Source: Actinomycetota bacterium (lineage in GTDB: Bacteria; Actinomycetota; Actinomycetes; Actinomycetales; Cellulomonadaceae). Taken from it: DNA of 64,000 nt. Where the stretch lies: contig JAHIJU010000247.1 in the NCBI GenBank assembly GCA_018898235.1, positions 15,162-79,161 on the forward strand. The letters are read 5' to 3'. Each line of letters starts with the position of its first letter. Within the stretch, counting starts at the first letter, position 1. The notes beneath the pieces were generated by a model. That model had not been told where the DNA came from. It searched no databases and worked only from the letters and a program-made list of their open reading frames with translations. Below are positions 29,601-37,638 of this stretch, piece by piece. A program made the position numbers and the translations under genes.

Positions 29601-30116
29601 CGGTTCGACGTCGTTCACGCGGCGCCCGGACCGGGTGGTCCGCACCCCCACCTCGAGCAGCCGCTCCGGATCGGTCCACGTGCGCTGCTTGGCCCCGGCC
29701 ACCACGACCGACGGGGCATGGCTCACGGCGCGGACCAGCTCGGCGAGGGCATCGGGTGCCGGGGCGCTGTCGTCGTGCAGCAACCACACCCACGGCATCG
29801 GTTCGCCGCCGCCGACGGCGAACCGCGCCAGCCCCTCGCTCACCGCCTCCCCGAAGGTGCGGACCGGGACGTGCGCATAGGCCGTCCGCACGTCAACGGC
29901 TCCGGCGAACGCCCTGTCCAGCTCGGCGCGCGCTCCGGCCGGACCACCCACGTCCACCAGCAGGACCTGCACGGGGTGACGGGTCTGGTTCGCCAGGGCG
30001 TCCAGGGTGCGCGACAGATAGGGACCGACCCCCGCCGTCACCACCACGGCCGTCACCGCAGCAACGACCGGCACTGACGACGTGGCCGACGAACCTGCCA
30101 GGTCTGCGGGCCTCAT
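26679..30116 (-). CDS. Giant GT2 glycosyltransferase/multi-pass membrane protein
   Basis: The protein has 1145 residues. The N-terminal GT2 domain (about 15-260) has AVVVTAGVGPYLSRTLDAL, the acidic site WLLHDDSAPAPDALAEL and DGLDLSRRARLAGHRVVVVP. A membrane segment near 285-310 is followed by a basic linker. A large C-terminal membrane region follows with a dozen or more helices, then an outer domain ending in VDPGRTPW and a last helix. It is likely an envelope glycan enzyme combining sugar transfer with a GT-C-like or transport region (inference). Downstream DUF5719 is coupled, and whiB lies upstream 39 bases away on the same strand. Confidence 0.83.
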   Translation of the reverse strand: MRPADLAGSSATSSVPVVAAVTAVVVTAGVGPYLSRTLDALANQTRHPVQVLLVDVGGPAGARAELDRAFAGAVDVRTAYAHVPVRTFGEAVSEGLARFAVGGGEPMPWVWLLHDDSAPAPDALAELVRAVSHAPSVVVAGAKQRTWTDPERLLEVGVRTTRSGRRVNDVEPGELDQGQHDGRTDVLGVGIAGALVRRDVWDELGGTDPALGSFGDGLDLSRRARLAGHRVVVVPSAVVRHAQAGFHGLRRGNVELVDLDGDGEPDAADPRRSYAARRRSLVHARLVAAPWWGVPFVVLAALVAAPLRALGQVALSSPELAADELSGGWAALARPAAVRRSRAAAHRTVRLPRRTLWPLQASWREVWVAARDRRLTRSHADPAGARASELELSELAALARRRRATLAAVMTVLLVASVVALGGLLAPVLTGGRLSGGALAFATSTWDGLWSAATSGWVDSGLGTAGAADPLLRVLALPAALFDGSLVPVASGLLLGGVLLAGWSAWAASGAATRSVATRAWAALVWALAPPLLLAVASGRLGAVVAHIGLPLVALGVARALGVQRGDRVVSGLATVAAPSTEGEAAPEEPHPAVAHRSQPVPVGDAAVFGGRAPGRSVAALGGAALAGAVTVAGAPVLLAPLILVCVVVAVATGRRGLRVLLVPVPALVLLGPLLVEAAGRGLVGVRVLLAEPGLATTQTPAGAVHRLLGVPTTVTDALVPAWVPTWGQEAWPVLAGGLVLVLAVLAFARGGRAARAVRVGWLVAAIGLASATVVAAVPAVRSADQVGPAWVGTAVSLALLGLLVAGLVGADGASARLATHAFGWRQPVAAGLVALAVVVVGVSAGSWVWQMRSGSGLALRAGDDPVVPAVAQQAFAAPAGSRVLMVAAAAGTDPVRWQLLRADGVLLIDQAASVSTGALTGPLASGGLADLDGASAEAQDAVALLAAGAGVDVSASLGALGVADVQVPALARGSTGDDAAGQARALLVARLDATAGLERVTSGSTGTLWRVAAPAADAGRAVVTSWARLLVPGADPTALTTTATAVASDGSQVDTRLEAADGDRVLVLAARGAAGWHAWIDGTPLSRADVGWRQGFTVPAGAAGHLEVRYVDPGRTPWLVAQGGVGLLAVLVALPLRRRKAGRG

Positions 30117-30155
30117 CCCACGCGTGAGACGGGTCCGGGTCGGACGATCACGACC

Positions 30156-30470
30156 TCAGACCACCCGACGCTTGAGCTTGCGCCGCTCCCGCTCGGACAG
30201 GCCGCCCCAGATGCCGAAGCGCTCATCGTTGGCGAGCGCGTAGTCGAGGCACTCGGCCCGCACCTCGCAGCCCGTGCAGACCTTCTTCGCCTCGCGGGTC
30301 GAGCCACCCTTCTCAGGGAAGAACGCCTCCGGGTCGGTCTGGGCGCACAGCGCGCGCTCCTGCCACGACATCGGTCCCGTCTCGGGCTCGTCGAACAGCG
30401 AGAGCACATCGGCCAACGGGGTGGGAGCAGGGGTGCCGCGCACTCCGTCGTCGTCGAGCAGTTCCCACAT
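30156..30470 (-). CDS. whiB: WhiB family iron-sulfur transcription factor (WhiB2-like)
   Basis: The 104-residue protein has four iron-sulfur Cys (C42, C65, C68, C74 in WQERALCAQTDPEAFFPEKGG, VCTGC and ECLDYAL). The turn GIWGG is at 86-90 and the basic DNA-binding tail ERRKLKRRVV ends the protein. WhiB proteins bind a 4Fe-4S cluster and act with the principal sigma factor. The wall-gene context equals that of mycobacterial whiB2 (whmD), which controls septation. An optimal GGGAGG ribosome site precedes the ATG at 30470. I am confident of the family and less so of the WhiB2 orthology. Confidence 0.94.
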   Translation of the reverse strand: MWELLDDDGVRGTPAPTPLADVLSLFDEPETGPMSWQERALCAQTDPEAFFPEKGGSTREAKKVCTGCEVRAECLDYALANDERFGIWGGLSERERRKLKRRVV

Positions 30471-30604
30471 GTGTGCCTCCCGGGCCGGTCTGCCCGCACC
30501 GCCTGCCGCTGCGAAGCGCGTCAGGGTGAATTACACGCGTGTCGTTCACGGCCGTCAAGTCAGCGTGTGCTAGTTGTCCGATTTCTGGCGATTCTCACCC
30601 GGCC

Positions 30605-30610
30605 TAGGCT
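30605..30610 (+). promoter_or_regulatory. Leaderless-type -10 box for the TIGR03089 gene
   Basis: TAGGCT, exactly 6 bases before the ATG at 30617. This argues for ATG at 30617 rather than GTG at 30611 as the start. Confidence 0.5.
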
Positions 30611-30616
30611 GTGCGG

Positions 30617-31375
30617 ATGCAGGAGAACCCCGGTGCGCAGGTGCTCGCAACCGTGCTGAAGGACCCCGGACGGCCCCGGATCACCTGGTACGGCCCTGAC
30701 GACGAGCGGGTCGAGCTGTCCGGGGCCGTGCTCGCCAACTGGGTCAACAAGACAGCGAACCTCCTGCTCGAGGAGTTCGATGCCGGGCCGGGGTCGTCTG
30801 TTCGGCTGGACCTGCCGATGCACTGGCGCACGGTCTGCTGGGCGCTCGCCGTGTGGCGGGTGGGTGGGTGTGTCGTGCTCGGGAGCGCGGACGCGGACGC
30901 GGACGCGGACGCCATCATCGGCACTTCCCCGCACCCCGGGCCCGTGCCCTACGCCGTCATCGCTCTGCCCGCGCTCGCCCGTCGCGTCACCGGTCCGCTG
31001 CCGCCCGGGGCCGTCGATGCCGCCGCGAGCCTCGCCGGCTACCCGGACCTTCTCGGACCGGTCAGCCCCGTCGACCCGGAGCAACCAGCGTTGGTCGCTG
31101 CGGGACGGCAGTGGACGTTCACCGACCTCACGGGCGCCGCGTCCGGTGATCGGCGCCCCCTTCGGGTGCTCCTCCCCACCAGGACGACGCCCGTACACAC
31201 CGCCCTCCTGCGCATGTCACAGGTGCTCTCGAACGACGGGTCCCTCGTCGTCGTCGACCTCGGTGACCGGGAGCCCGAATCGCATGCCGGAACCCCGGAC
31301 GTGCTTGACCACCTGCGCGCAGTCGAGCGGGTCGACGTCATCGAGGTGCCGGCCACGCCACCCGAGGCCGGCTGA
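30617..31375 (+). CDS. TIGR03089 family protein (truncated AMP-binding-like)
   Basis: The protein has 252 residues. The family is confined to actinobacteria and resembles the N-terminal part of acyl-adenylate-forming enzymes without the catalytic C-terminal domain. WYGPDDERVELSGAVLANWVNKTANLLLEEF near residues 24-55 is typical. Residues about 91-100 are an ADADADADA tract encoded by four perfect copies of a hexamer. The function is unknown. Divergent from whiB with 146 bases between. Confidence 0.87.
   Translation: MQENPGAQVLATVLKDPGRPRITWYGPDDERVELSGAVLANWVNKTANLLLEEFDAGPGSSVRLDLPMHWRTVCWALAVWRVGGCVVLGSADADADADAIIGTSPHPGPVPYAVIALPALARRVTGPLPPGAVDAAASLAGYPDLLGPVSPVDPEQPALVAAGRQWTFTDLTGAASGDRRPLRVLLPTRTTPVHTALLRMSQVLSNDGSLVVVDLGDREPESHAGTPDVLDHLRAVERVDVIEVPATPPEAG
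30887..30910 (+). repeat. Four tandem copies of GCGGAC inside the TIGR03089 gene
   Basis: Four perfect hexamer copies, read in frame as Ala-Asp repeats. The unit is a multiple of three, so copy-number slippage would change length without breaking the frame. Confidence 0.85.
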
Positions 31376-31682
31376 GCGACCACGTAGGCGCCGCCGCCCG
31401 ACCGAGCTCGCCGCTCTCGGGCGAGGTTCACGGCCAGCGCCGGCGGTTGGTCTCCTGGTCGTCCGTGCGACGAGTCGAGTCGAGTCCAGCCCACGGCTCC
31501 ACGCCACCCCGGGGTGCATCGGCCGCGACCGGCCCACCAGACATGACGGCCACGGGTGCCCCGTCGGGTGGCGCGCAGCAGATCGCATGACTCGGACCGC
31601 GGGCGAGGCTACTCGCACACGGCCACGGCGCCTCCGGAGACGTTGCCGTCCACCGCGGCCGGGGCGAGGACATAGATCAACC
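31376..31682 (+). other. Gene-free stretch between TIGR03089 and manA
   Basis: 307 bases between convergent genes. It holds a short GAGTC triplication near 31475-31490. I see no gene, RNA or clear terminator. Short open frames here lack a ribosome site and family likeness. Confidence 0.5.
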
Positions 31683-32870
31683 TCAGGGCACGCCCGCCTG
31701 GACCAGCACGCCCTCGCCCCCGATCGCCAACGCCCCGTCGCTGCAGGGGACGAATGCGGCTTGCCCGCGCCGGAGCTCGAGCGAATCGCCATCAGCGCGG
31801 ACAAGGACCACCCGACCGTCCAGGCACAGCACGATCCGCGGACCTCGGCCGGGCAACGGGTGACCGCCGTTGTCCACTGTCGTGATCGACAGCAGGAAGT
31901 CGTCCACGGGGGCATAGAAGATCTTCGTCGCCCCGTGCGCGACCTCCGGAGCGATCCGGATCGGTGGCGCCGCCACATAGTCCACGTTGCGCAGAAGCTC
32001 GGGCACGTCGACGTGCTTCGGTGTCAGACCAGCACGCAGGACGTTGTCGGAACTCGCCATGACCTCGATCCCGAGCCCTCGGAGGTACGCGTGCACACCT
32101 CCTGCGGGCACGAACAGGGCTTCACCGGGCTGAAGTGTCACAGGGTTCAGCAAGAGAGACGTGATCACGCCCGGATCTCCCGGGAAGCGCTGCTCGAGCA
32201 TCACGACGGTGCTGTCTGCCCTGGGCGAGGGCGACCCCGCGTCGAGGCGCTCCTGGCAGGCAGCGGCGATCGCGTGCACCTCGTCCCTGGACGGTCGGGT
32301 GCGTGGCTCCAGCAATCTCGTGAAGACCGTCTGAATCCCCGCCGACGAGGGATCCGCGACCAGGACGGCGTGCAGCCTGTGGGCGAGCGGTGTGTCGAGG
32401 GTTGCGAACATCTCTGCGACACGTCGCGGGGCGCGGAATCCACAGACCGCCTCGAACTCGGTCAAGGCGTACACCAGCTCGGGCTTGTGGTTTCGGTCCT
32501 TGTAGTTGCGCGCCGGAGAGTCGAGGGGCACACCAGCGGCGTCCTCCTCCAAGAAGCCCGCTCCTGCACGCACGGCATGCGGGTGGACCTGCAACGAGAG
32601 CGGTTGCTCCGCCGCGATCACCTTGAGCAGATAGGGCAGTGAAGCGCCGAAGCGCGCCACCACATCGCTACCGAGAGCCGCATCGGCGTCGTCGTCGATG
32701 ACAGCATCCAGCCGAGTGCCGGACTCGTCCTGCAGCCGGGAAGGAGCCTTGGGGTGAGCACCGAACCACACCTCGGCGATGACCGGCGGGTCCTGCACGC
32801 CGATGAGGTCCTGGATCGCTGTGGACGAACCCCACGCATACGCCTGCGTTGCACCCGTGATCCGAAGCAT
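31683..32870 (-). CDS. manA: Mannose-6-phosphate isomerase, class I
   Basis: Interconverts fructose-6-P and mannose-6-P, the entry to GDP-mannose. 395 residues. Zinc-site residues are visible: Gln94 and His96 in LSLQVHPHAV, Glu131 in NHKPELVYAL and a later His in VPAGGVHAYLRG. The catalytic Arg lies in the SDNVLRAGLTPKHVD segment. ATG at 32870 (MLRITGATQAYAWGS) matches the family start. A longer upstream reading to 32951 nearly reaches rmlD and is unsupported. It lies downstream of rmlD on the same strand, the same region order as mycobacterial manA. Confidence 0.95.
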   Translation of the reverse strand: MLRITGATQAYAWGSSTAIQDLIGVQDPPVIAEVWFGAHPKAPSRLQDESGTRLDAVIDDDADAALGSDVVARFGASLPYLLKVIAAEQPLSLQVHPHAVRAGAGFLEEDAAGVPLDSPARNYKDRNHKPELVYALTEFEAVCGFRAPRRVAEMFATLDTPLAHRLHAVLVADPSSAGIQTVFTRLLEPRTRPSRDEVHAIAAACQERLDAGSPSPRADSTVVMLEQRFPGDPGVITSLLLNPVTLQPGEALFVPAGGVHAYLRGLGIEVMASSDNVLRAGLTPKHVDVPELLRNVDYVAAPPIRIAPEVAHGATKIFYAPVDDFLLSITTVDNGGHPLPGRGPRIVLCLDGRVVLVRADGDSLELRRGQAAFVPCSDGALAIGGEGVLVQAGVP

Positions 32871-32972
32871 GACCACCCCGTCGACATCGAGTCCGCCTAC
32901 AACAACCGCCGACAATGATCCGTCGAGGGAGCGGGCGGACCTTGCGTACACCCCACCGCGACGATGCCTGCT

Positions 32973-33815
32973 TCACCGACCAAGAAGGGTCGAGCTCGCT
33001 CTCGCCCAACGCTCGTCCCATGGACCGATCGCCTCGACGCCGACCTCCCGCAACCGGTCGTGCCCAAGAACCGAGTACGCAGGACGCGCTGCAGGACGAA
33101 CGAACTGCGCGCTCGTTGTCGGCCCGACCGCGTCCGCATCGACGCCCGCCGCCGAAGCGATCGCCCTCGCGAAGCCGTACCACGAGACACCTCCCGATGA
33201 GGTGCCGTGATAGATGCCCGACGGCGCACCCGCTTCGACCAGGCGGACGATCAGCCCAGCGAGGTCGACGGTCCACGTCGGTTGCCCGACCTGGTCATCG
33301 ATCACCAGGGCACTCCCCCGTTCACGCAGGAGTCTGGCGATCGTTGACGGGAAGCTGGTACCACCTGCGCCGTACAACCACGCGGTACGCACGATGAGGT
33401 GATCGGCGCAGTAGGAGCGAACCGCCCACTCGCCGGCCGCCTTCGTACGGCCGTACGCGGTGCGCGGTGCGATCGGGTCGTCCTCCCCGTAGGGCGACGA
33501 GGCGTCCCCGGCGAACACGTAGTCCGTCGAGATCTGGACGAGCCTGGCGCCGACCTCGGAGGCAACCCGCGCAAGGTTGGCAGGGCCTACTGCGTTCACT
33601 GCGAAGGCCTCTGCCTCCTCGGTCTCCGCCTGATCCACCGCGGTGTAGGCGGCGCAGTTGACCACGACGTCGGCCGCCCGGACAGCCCGACGCACCGAGT
33701 CGAGATCGGTGATGTCGACATCGTCCCGGCCGACAGCGGTGACGTCCTCGCCGGTGAGAATTCCCGCCATGTCACGACCGAGCATGCCGTCGCCACCGAC
33801 TACCAACCAGCGCAC
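32973..33815 (-). CDS. rmlD: dTDP-4-dehydrorhamnose reductase
   Basis: The last step of dTDP-L-rhamnose synthesis, using NADPH. The 280-residue SDR enzyme has GGDGMLG at residues 7-13, ISTDYVFAG (Thr/Asp/Tyr of the active site) and YxxxK in [24 protein letters not shown] and [18 protein letters not shown] are characteristic. GTG start. It is divergent from rmlA over 110 bases and upstream of manA. Confidence 0.95.
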   Translation of the reverse strand: MRWLVVGGDGMLGRDMAGILTGEDVTAVGRDDVDITDLDSVRRAVRAADVVVNCAAYTAVDQAETEEAEAFAVNAVGPANLARVASEVGARLVQISTDYVFAGDASSPYGEDDPIAPRTAYGRTKAAGEWAVRSYCADHLIVRTAWLYGAGGTSFPSTIARLLRERGSALVIDDQVGQPTWTVDLAGLIVRLVEAGAPSGIYHGTSSGGVSWYGFARAIASAAGVDADAVGPTTSAQFVRPAARPAYSVLGHDRLREVGVEAIGPWDERWARASSTLLGR

Positions 33816-33925
33816 CGCTCAGAGCCCCTTCAGGTGGCCATCTCCTCGACCGGTCGAACCTTACGCGAACCGGCCGAGCCGCGGAAATTGCCTGGCAAGC
33901 ACGTCCGATGCGCCACACTGAACCC

Positions 33926-34792
33926 ATGCGCGGAATCATCCTGGCCGGCGGCTCGGGCACGCGGCTGCACCCGATCACTCTCGGCGTCAGCAAGCAGCTC
34001 GTGCCGGTCTACGACAAGCCGATGGTCTACTACCCGCTCTCGACGCTGATGCTGGCCGGGATCCGGGATGTGCTGGTCATCACCACACCGCACGACGCGG
34101 AGCCGTTTCACCGCCTCCTGGGCGACGGCTCGCAGTTCGGCATCTCGATCACCTACACGGTGCAGGACGAGCCGAACGGCCTCGCGCAGGCGTTCGTGCT
34201 CGGTGCCGAGTTCATCGGCTCCGACTCCGTGTCGCTCGTCCTCGGCGACAACATCTTCTACGGCCCAGGTCTCGGGTCGCGGCTCCAGACGTTCGCGCCT
34301 GCCGAGGGTGGGGCCGTCTTCGCCTACCGCGTGTCCGATCCGACCGCCTACGGCGTCGTCGAGTTCGATAGCGCTGGCCGCGCGCTGTCCTTGGAGGAGA
34401 AGCCGGCCAGACCGCGGTCGAACTATGCGGTGCCCGGGCTGTACTTCTACGACAACGACGTCGTGGCGATCGCGAAGGATCTCGCGCCCTCGGCCCGCGG
34501 CGAGTACGAGATCACCGATGTCAACCGCACCTACCTCGAGCAGGGGAGGCTCCACGTGGAGGTGCTGCCGCGCGGCACGGCCTGGCTCGACACGGGGACG
34601 TTCGACTCACTGCTTGAAGCCTCACACTTCGTCCGCACGATCGAGCTGCGGCAGGGCATGAAGATCGGTGCCCCAGAGGAGGTCGCCTGGCGGCGGGGCT
34701 TCTTGTCCGACGAGGAGCTCCGACTGCGGGCGGAGCCGCTGATCAAGTCCGGCTACGGGACATACCTGCTCAGCCTGCTCGACGAGCACTGA
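33926..34792 (+). CDS. rmlA: Glucose-1-phosphate thymidylyltransferase
   Basis: The first step of dTDP-L-rhamnose synthesis: dTTP + glucose-1-P to dTDP-glucose. 288 residues, the usual size. The nucleotide loop is [13 protein letters not shown] at 6-18, then [28 protein letters not shown] (metal Asp) and [17 protein letters not shown] choose ATG at 33926 (MRGIILAGG). An ATG six codons upstream lacks support. CACACT sits 6 bases before this ATG, so a leaderless start is possible but the box is imperfect. Confidence 0.96.
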   Translation: MRGIILAGGSGTRLHPITLGVSKQLVPVYDKPMVYYPLSTLMLAGIRDVLVITTPHDAEPFHRLLGDGSQFGISITYTVQDEPNGLAQAFVLGAEFIGSDSVSLVLGDNIFYGPGLGSRLQTFAPAEGGAVFAYRVSDPTAYGVVEFDSAGRALSLEEKPARPRSNYAVPGLYFYDNDVVAIAKDLAPSARGEYEITDVNRTYLEQGRLHVEVLPRGTAWLDTGTFDSLLEASHFVRTIELRQGMKIGAPEEVAWRRGFLSDEELRLRAEPLIKSGYGTYLLSLLDEH

Positions 34793-34819
34793 GGATCCGA
34801 GCCGGTCGCGGGCTCAGCC

Positions 34820-36406
34820 TCAGGTCGTCGCGGCGTCGGTTGCCGCCGTCGCGGACAGGTCGGCTGGTCTGCCCGCGACCGTCGAGCCAGGGCTGGCCTT
34901 CGCAGGCTCGTCTGTGCTCGCGCCGACCTTCGGGGTGTCAGGCGATGTCGCGTCCGGCCTGGCGAGCTCGAGGGTCAGAAGCCCGACAGCAATGCCGAAT
35001 GCGAGCGCGCCGACCCCCCAGACAGCCATCGGACCGACAGGAAGCCCGCCCCACCACCATTCCCGCGCCACGTCCAGGTCGGACGTGGGGATGTCGGTGC
35101 CCGTGAGGTACCGGCGAAGGTTCTCGTGCAACGCAGCGGCGTTCGCCACCGTGAGCGCCACCAGCACGAGCGCCCATTGACCGCGGGACCACCGAACGGC
35201 AATCTCGCCTCGGACTCGACCCACCGCCGTCACGACGAGGATGGCGACCAGGGGCAGGATGTAGCGAGGCTGGATCGACTGCCCGACGGGGTATCCCGAG
35301 AGGTACTGCATGTACCCCGGGATGATCCACACGGCCGCGCCGACCAGCACCAACGCGACGAGACGGCGCCAACCCGCGCCCTGCATGCCGGCAAAGACGA
35401 CACCCACGAGCACACTCCACGCCGACACCCAGACCAGCGGCGGCATGGAGGTGTCGAGCCAACCAAGTCCCCAGCCACCGAGCGCACCCGTCCACAACGA
35501 CGGGATATCAGCCAGGAGCCGCAGAATGCCACCGATCGACGCGGCAGGTGGTGTGACCGAGCCGCTGACCGATTCCGACTGCCCCGTCGTGAAGAACAAG
35601 GCCACGGCGACGACGCCGAGCACTGCAGGGTAGATCTGCCGTCGCAACCAAGCCGCGGTAGGCCGGAATGTCGTGATCATGCACACCCCGACCGCGAGTG
35701 CTCCGTACATGGATGCGTCGGCCCGGGAACCCGCCCCCAGGCCGAGCGCGAGTGCCGCGAGCGCGCCCAACAGCCATCGCCGTCTCCTGTCGGTGGCTGA
35801 GATGTAGCCGAGCAGCGCCACCGGGAGAGTCACGGCCGACAGGAGTGTCCAGCTGGACGGGTTGATCGACGGCAGCAGGAACATCCCCAGGGGGACGGCG
35901 GTCACGACGGCACCGACGACGACCGCCCTGCGCAACCCGCCGGACGCGGCCCATCCGACGATGGCCATCACCCCGACCACGAGAACCGCGTTCGCCACTC
36001 GCATCAGCAGGACCGAACGCGAGACGTCCGCACCGGCGAGGAAGCTCATGACGAAGTAGAACAGCGGAGGGTACGACCCGTTGAAGTTGCCACGGCTGGT
36101 GGCCACGAGACGGTTGTCCGCGGGGGTCTGTTCCTGGCACTCGGCGCTGACGTCCGGGTGGAACGCGTAGCACGGCGCTGCGAGGAGCCGGGCCGGCACC
36201 ATGCGTTCCGTCGGGCTTCCGCCTGGCTCGCACAGACCATCGCGTTCGCCATGCCCGCACCAGATGCTCGCGAGGTGATAGTCCTCATCGGGGGACGCAC
36301 CGACCGGAGAAGACACCGCCCACGCCGACAGCGCGATCACGGCTGCGATCAGGCCCACTGCCCCCACTGTGCGCCGACGCAGGTTCGTGCTCGATCGCCT
36401 CCTCAC
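34820..36406 (-). CDS. DUF2142 membrane protein, putative GT-C-type glycosyltransferase
   Basis: The 528-residue protein has about 11 helices. The first outer loop starts SPVGASPDEDYHLASIWCGHG, with the acidic pair that marks DUF2142 and resembles catalytic loops of GT-C enzymes. A later loop (NFNGSYPPLFYFVMSF) also fits DUF2142. A Thr/Ala/Pro-rich soluble tail follows from about 490. GTG at 36406. TAGGGT 7 bases upstream suggests a leaderless transcript. It lies in the polysaccharide locus, close to a polyprenol-P GT2/DUF2304 pair that could supply its donor. Confidence 0.83.
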   Translation of the reverse strand: MRRRSSTNLRRRTVGAVGLIAAVIALSAWAVSSPVGASPDEDYHLASIWCGHGERDGLCEPGGSPTERMVPARLLAAPCYAFHPDVSAECQEQTPADNRLVATSRGNFNGSYPPLFYFVMSFLAGADVSRSVLLMRVANAVLVVGVMAIVGWAASGGLRRAVVVGAVVTAVPLGMFLLPSINPSSWTLLSAVTLPVALLGYISATDRRRRWLLGALAALALGLGAGSRADASMYGALAVGVCMITTFRPTAAWLRRQIYPAVLGVVAVALFFTTGQSESVSGSVTPPAASIGGILRLLADIPSLWTGALGGWGLGWLDTSMPPLVWVSAWSVLVGVVFAGMQGAGWRRLVALVLVGAAVWIIPGYMQYLSGYPVGQSIQPRYILPLVAILVVTAVGRVRGEIAVRWSRGQWALVLVALTVANAAALHENLRRYLTGTDIPTSDLDVAREWWWGGLPVGPMAVWGVGALAFGIAVGLLTLELARPDATSPDTPKVGASTDEPAKASPGSTVAGRPADLSATAATDAATT

Positions 36407-36413
36407 GACCAGG

Positions 36414-36419
36414 ACCCTA
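36414..36419 (-). promoter_or_regulatory. Leaderless-type -10 box for the DUF2142 gene
   Basis: TAGGGT on the minus strand, 7 bases before the GTG at 36406. Confidence 0.45.
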
Positions 36420-36449
36420 CCAACGAGCTGCGGCGCGCCCGATCGGCGT

Positions 36450-37571
36450 TCATCGCCGAGCGGCCAGCTCGTAGGCCTTCACGTGCTGGGCCGCCGAGGC
36501 GGCCCACGAGAAGGTGCGCGCGCGAGCGAGGGCCGCAACCGAGAGCGACGCCCGCAGCTCTTCGTCGCGCAGAACCCGTGCGAGCTCCTTCGCTATGGAC
36601 TCGGGGCTGACGTCGCAGTAGGCGACCGCATCTCCCCCGACCTCGGGAAGTGACAGCCGGCGCGTCGTGAGGACAGGGGCACCACACGCCATCGCCTCGA
36701 GAACCGGGAGCCCGAAACCCTCGCCCAGGCTCGGGTATGCAACCACGGCGGCGCCCGTCAGCAGGCCTGCCAGGTCCTCCAGCGGCAGGTAGCCAGGGCG
36801 AACCAGCGTGAGAGCCGCCGGCACCTCGGCGATTGCGGCGTCGAGCTGCGCGTCCCATCCACTGCCACCCGCAAGAACCAGGGCCGGTGGATCTGGCAGG
36901 TTCCGGCACGCAGCTACCCAGCCCCTCACCAGCGCCGAGAGGTTCTTGCGTGGCTCGAGCGTGCCGAGGAAGGCGACGTACGGCCGGTCTCCCAGAGCGA
37001 GGGCACCGCGCACCCGGTCGATCTCGGCGGCGCCTGCCGGCCGGAAGCGCTCCAGGTCGACGCCGTGCGGGGCCACGACGAACTGGCCAGGTCGACCACC
37101 GGCCAGCCGCAGAATCTCGTCGCGAGTCGCGCGCGACGGCACGATCAGTGCGCCGGCGCGACGCACAGCAGCCCTCGTGGCTGTGCGGAACAGGGCGACC
37201 TTCGCCGCCTGATGAACACCTGGATCGGAGAAGAAGGTCGCGTCGTGAAGGGTGACGGCAACGGGGACGGGGCTTCGCAACGGCATCGTGTAGTGCGGCG
37301 AGTGGACGACATCGACCTTCATCCGGCGGGCCAGCGCAGGCAGCCCCGTCTGTTCCCACATCAACCGGACGGGCCGCCGGGCGACTGCTCCCGGCGCCGC
37401 GACGACGGTGGCCGCCGGCACCCGCTGCCCGAAGACCTCGACGTCGCGCGCCTGGCAGGCGAGCACGATGTCCACGCCGAGCTCGACGAGCGCAGGGACG
37501 ATGTCGTCGACGTATCGCCCGACGCCCCCGCGGTTCATCGGCACGGCCGTCGCATCGAGCAGGACCCGCAC
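36450..37571 (-). CDS. GT4-family glycosyltransferase (GT-B fold)
   Basis: The 373-residue protein has VRVLLDATAVPMNRGGVGRY at the N-terminus, DVVHSPHYTMPL, then the donor domain with FLGTLEPRKNLSALV, PGYLPLEDLAGLL and the EGFGLPVLEAMACGAPV block (GT4 E-x7-E motif). It probably adds a sugar to the polysaccharide repeat at the inner face. GTG at 37571 is chosen over ATG at 37586 because GGGGGAG (37578-37584) lies 6 bases upstream of that GTG. Two further GT4 genes in the window have the same N-terminal style. Confidence 0.9.
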   Translation of the reverse strand: MRVLLDATAVPMNRGGVGRYVDDIVPALVELGVDIVLACQARDVEVFGQRVPAATVVAAPGAVARRPVRLMWEQTGLPALARRMKVDVVHSPHYTMPLRSPVPVAVTLHDATFFSDPGVHQAAKVALFRTATRAAVRRAGALIVPSRATRDEILRLAGGRPGQFVVAPHGVDLERFRPAGAAEIDRVRGALALGDRPYVAFLGTLEPRKNLSALVRGWVAACRNLPDPPALVLAGGSGWDAQLDAAIAEVPAALTLVRPGYLPLEDLAGLLTGAAVVAYPSLGEGFGLPVLEAMACGAPVLTTRRLSLPEVGGDAVAYCDVSPESIAKELARVLRDEELRASLSVAALARARTFSWAASAAQHVKAYELAARR

Positions 37572-37577
37572 CGCTGA

Positions 37578-37584
37578 CTCCCCC
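37578..37584 (-). promoter_or_regulatory. Ribosome site deciding the GT4 start at 37571
   Basis: GGGGGAG on the minus strand, 6 bases before GTG 37571. It lies within the longer reading from ATG 37586, so that longer start would waste the site. Confidence 0.55.
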
Positions 37585-37624
37585 ATGACGGTCTCGCCCC
37601 GTCCGGGCGGAACTGATGACCCGA

Positions 37625-37630
37625 TAGGCT
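37625..37630 (+). promoter_or_regulatory. Leaderless-type -10 box for the GT2 gene at 37639
   Basis: TAGGCT, 8 bases before the GTG at 37639. No ribosome site is seen before that start. Confidence 0.45.
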
Positions 37631-37638
37631 AACCGGTC

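Noticed and set aside
26824..30077. Long plus-strand open frames of more than 800 codons
   Set aside because: Antisense shadows of the 1145-residue glycosyltransferase in GC-rich DNA; no family likeness and low-complexity composition.
30117..30155. Possible terminator between whiB and the giant glycosyltransferase gene
   Set aside because: No convincing inverted repeat was seen in the 39 bases.
31376..31682. Possible gene remnant downstream of manA ending in VDGNVSGGAVAVCE on the minus strand
   Set aside because: Too short, no start or ribosome site and no family match by eye; likely chance.
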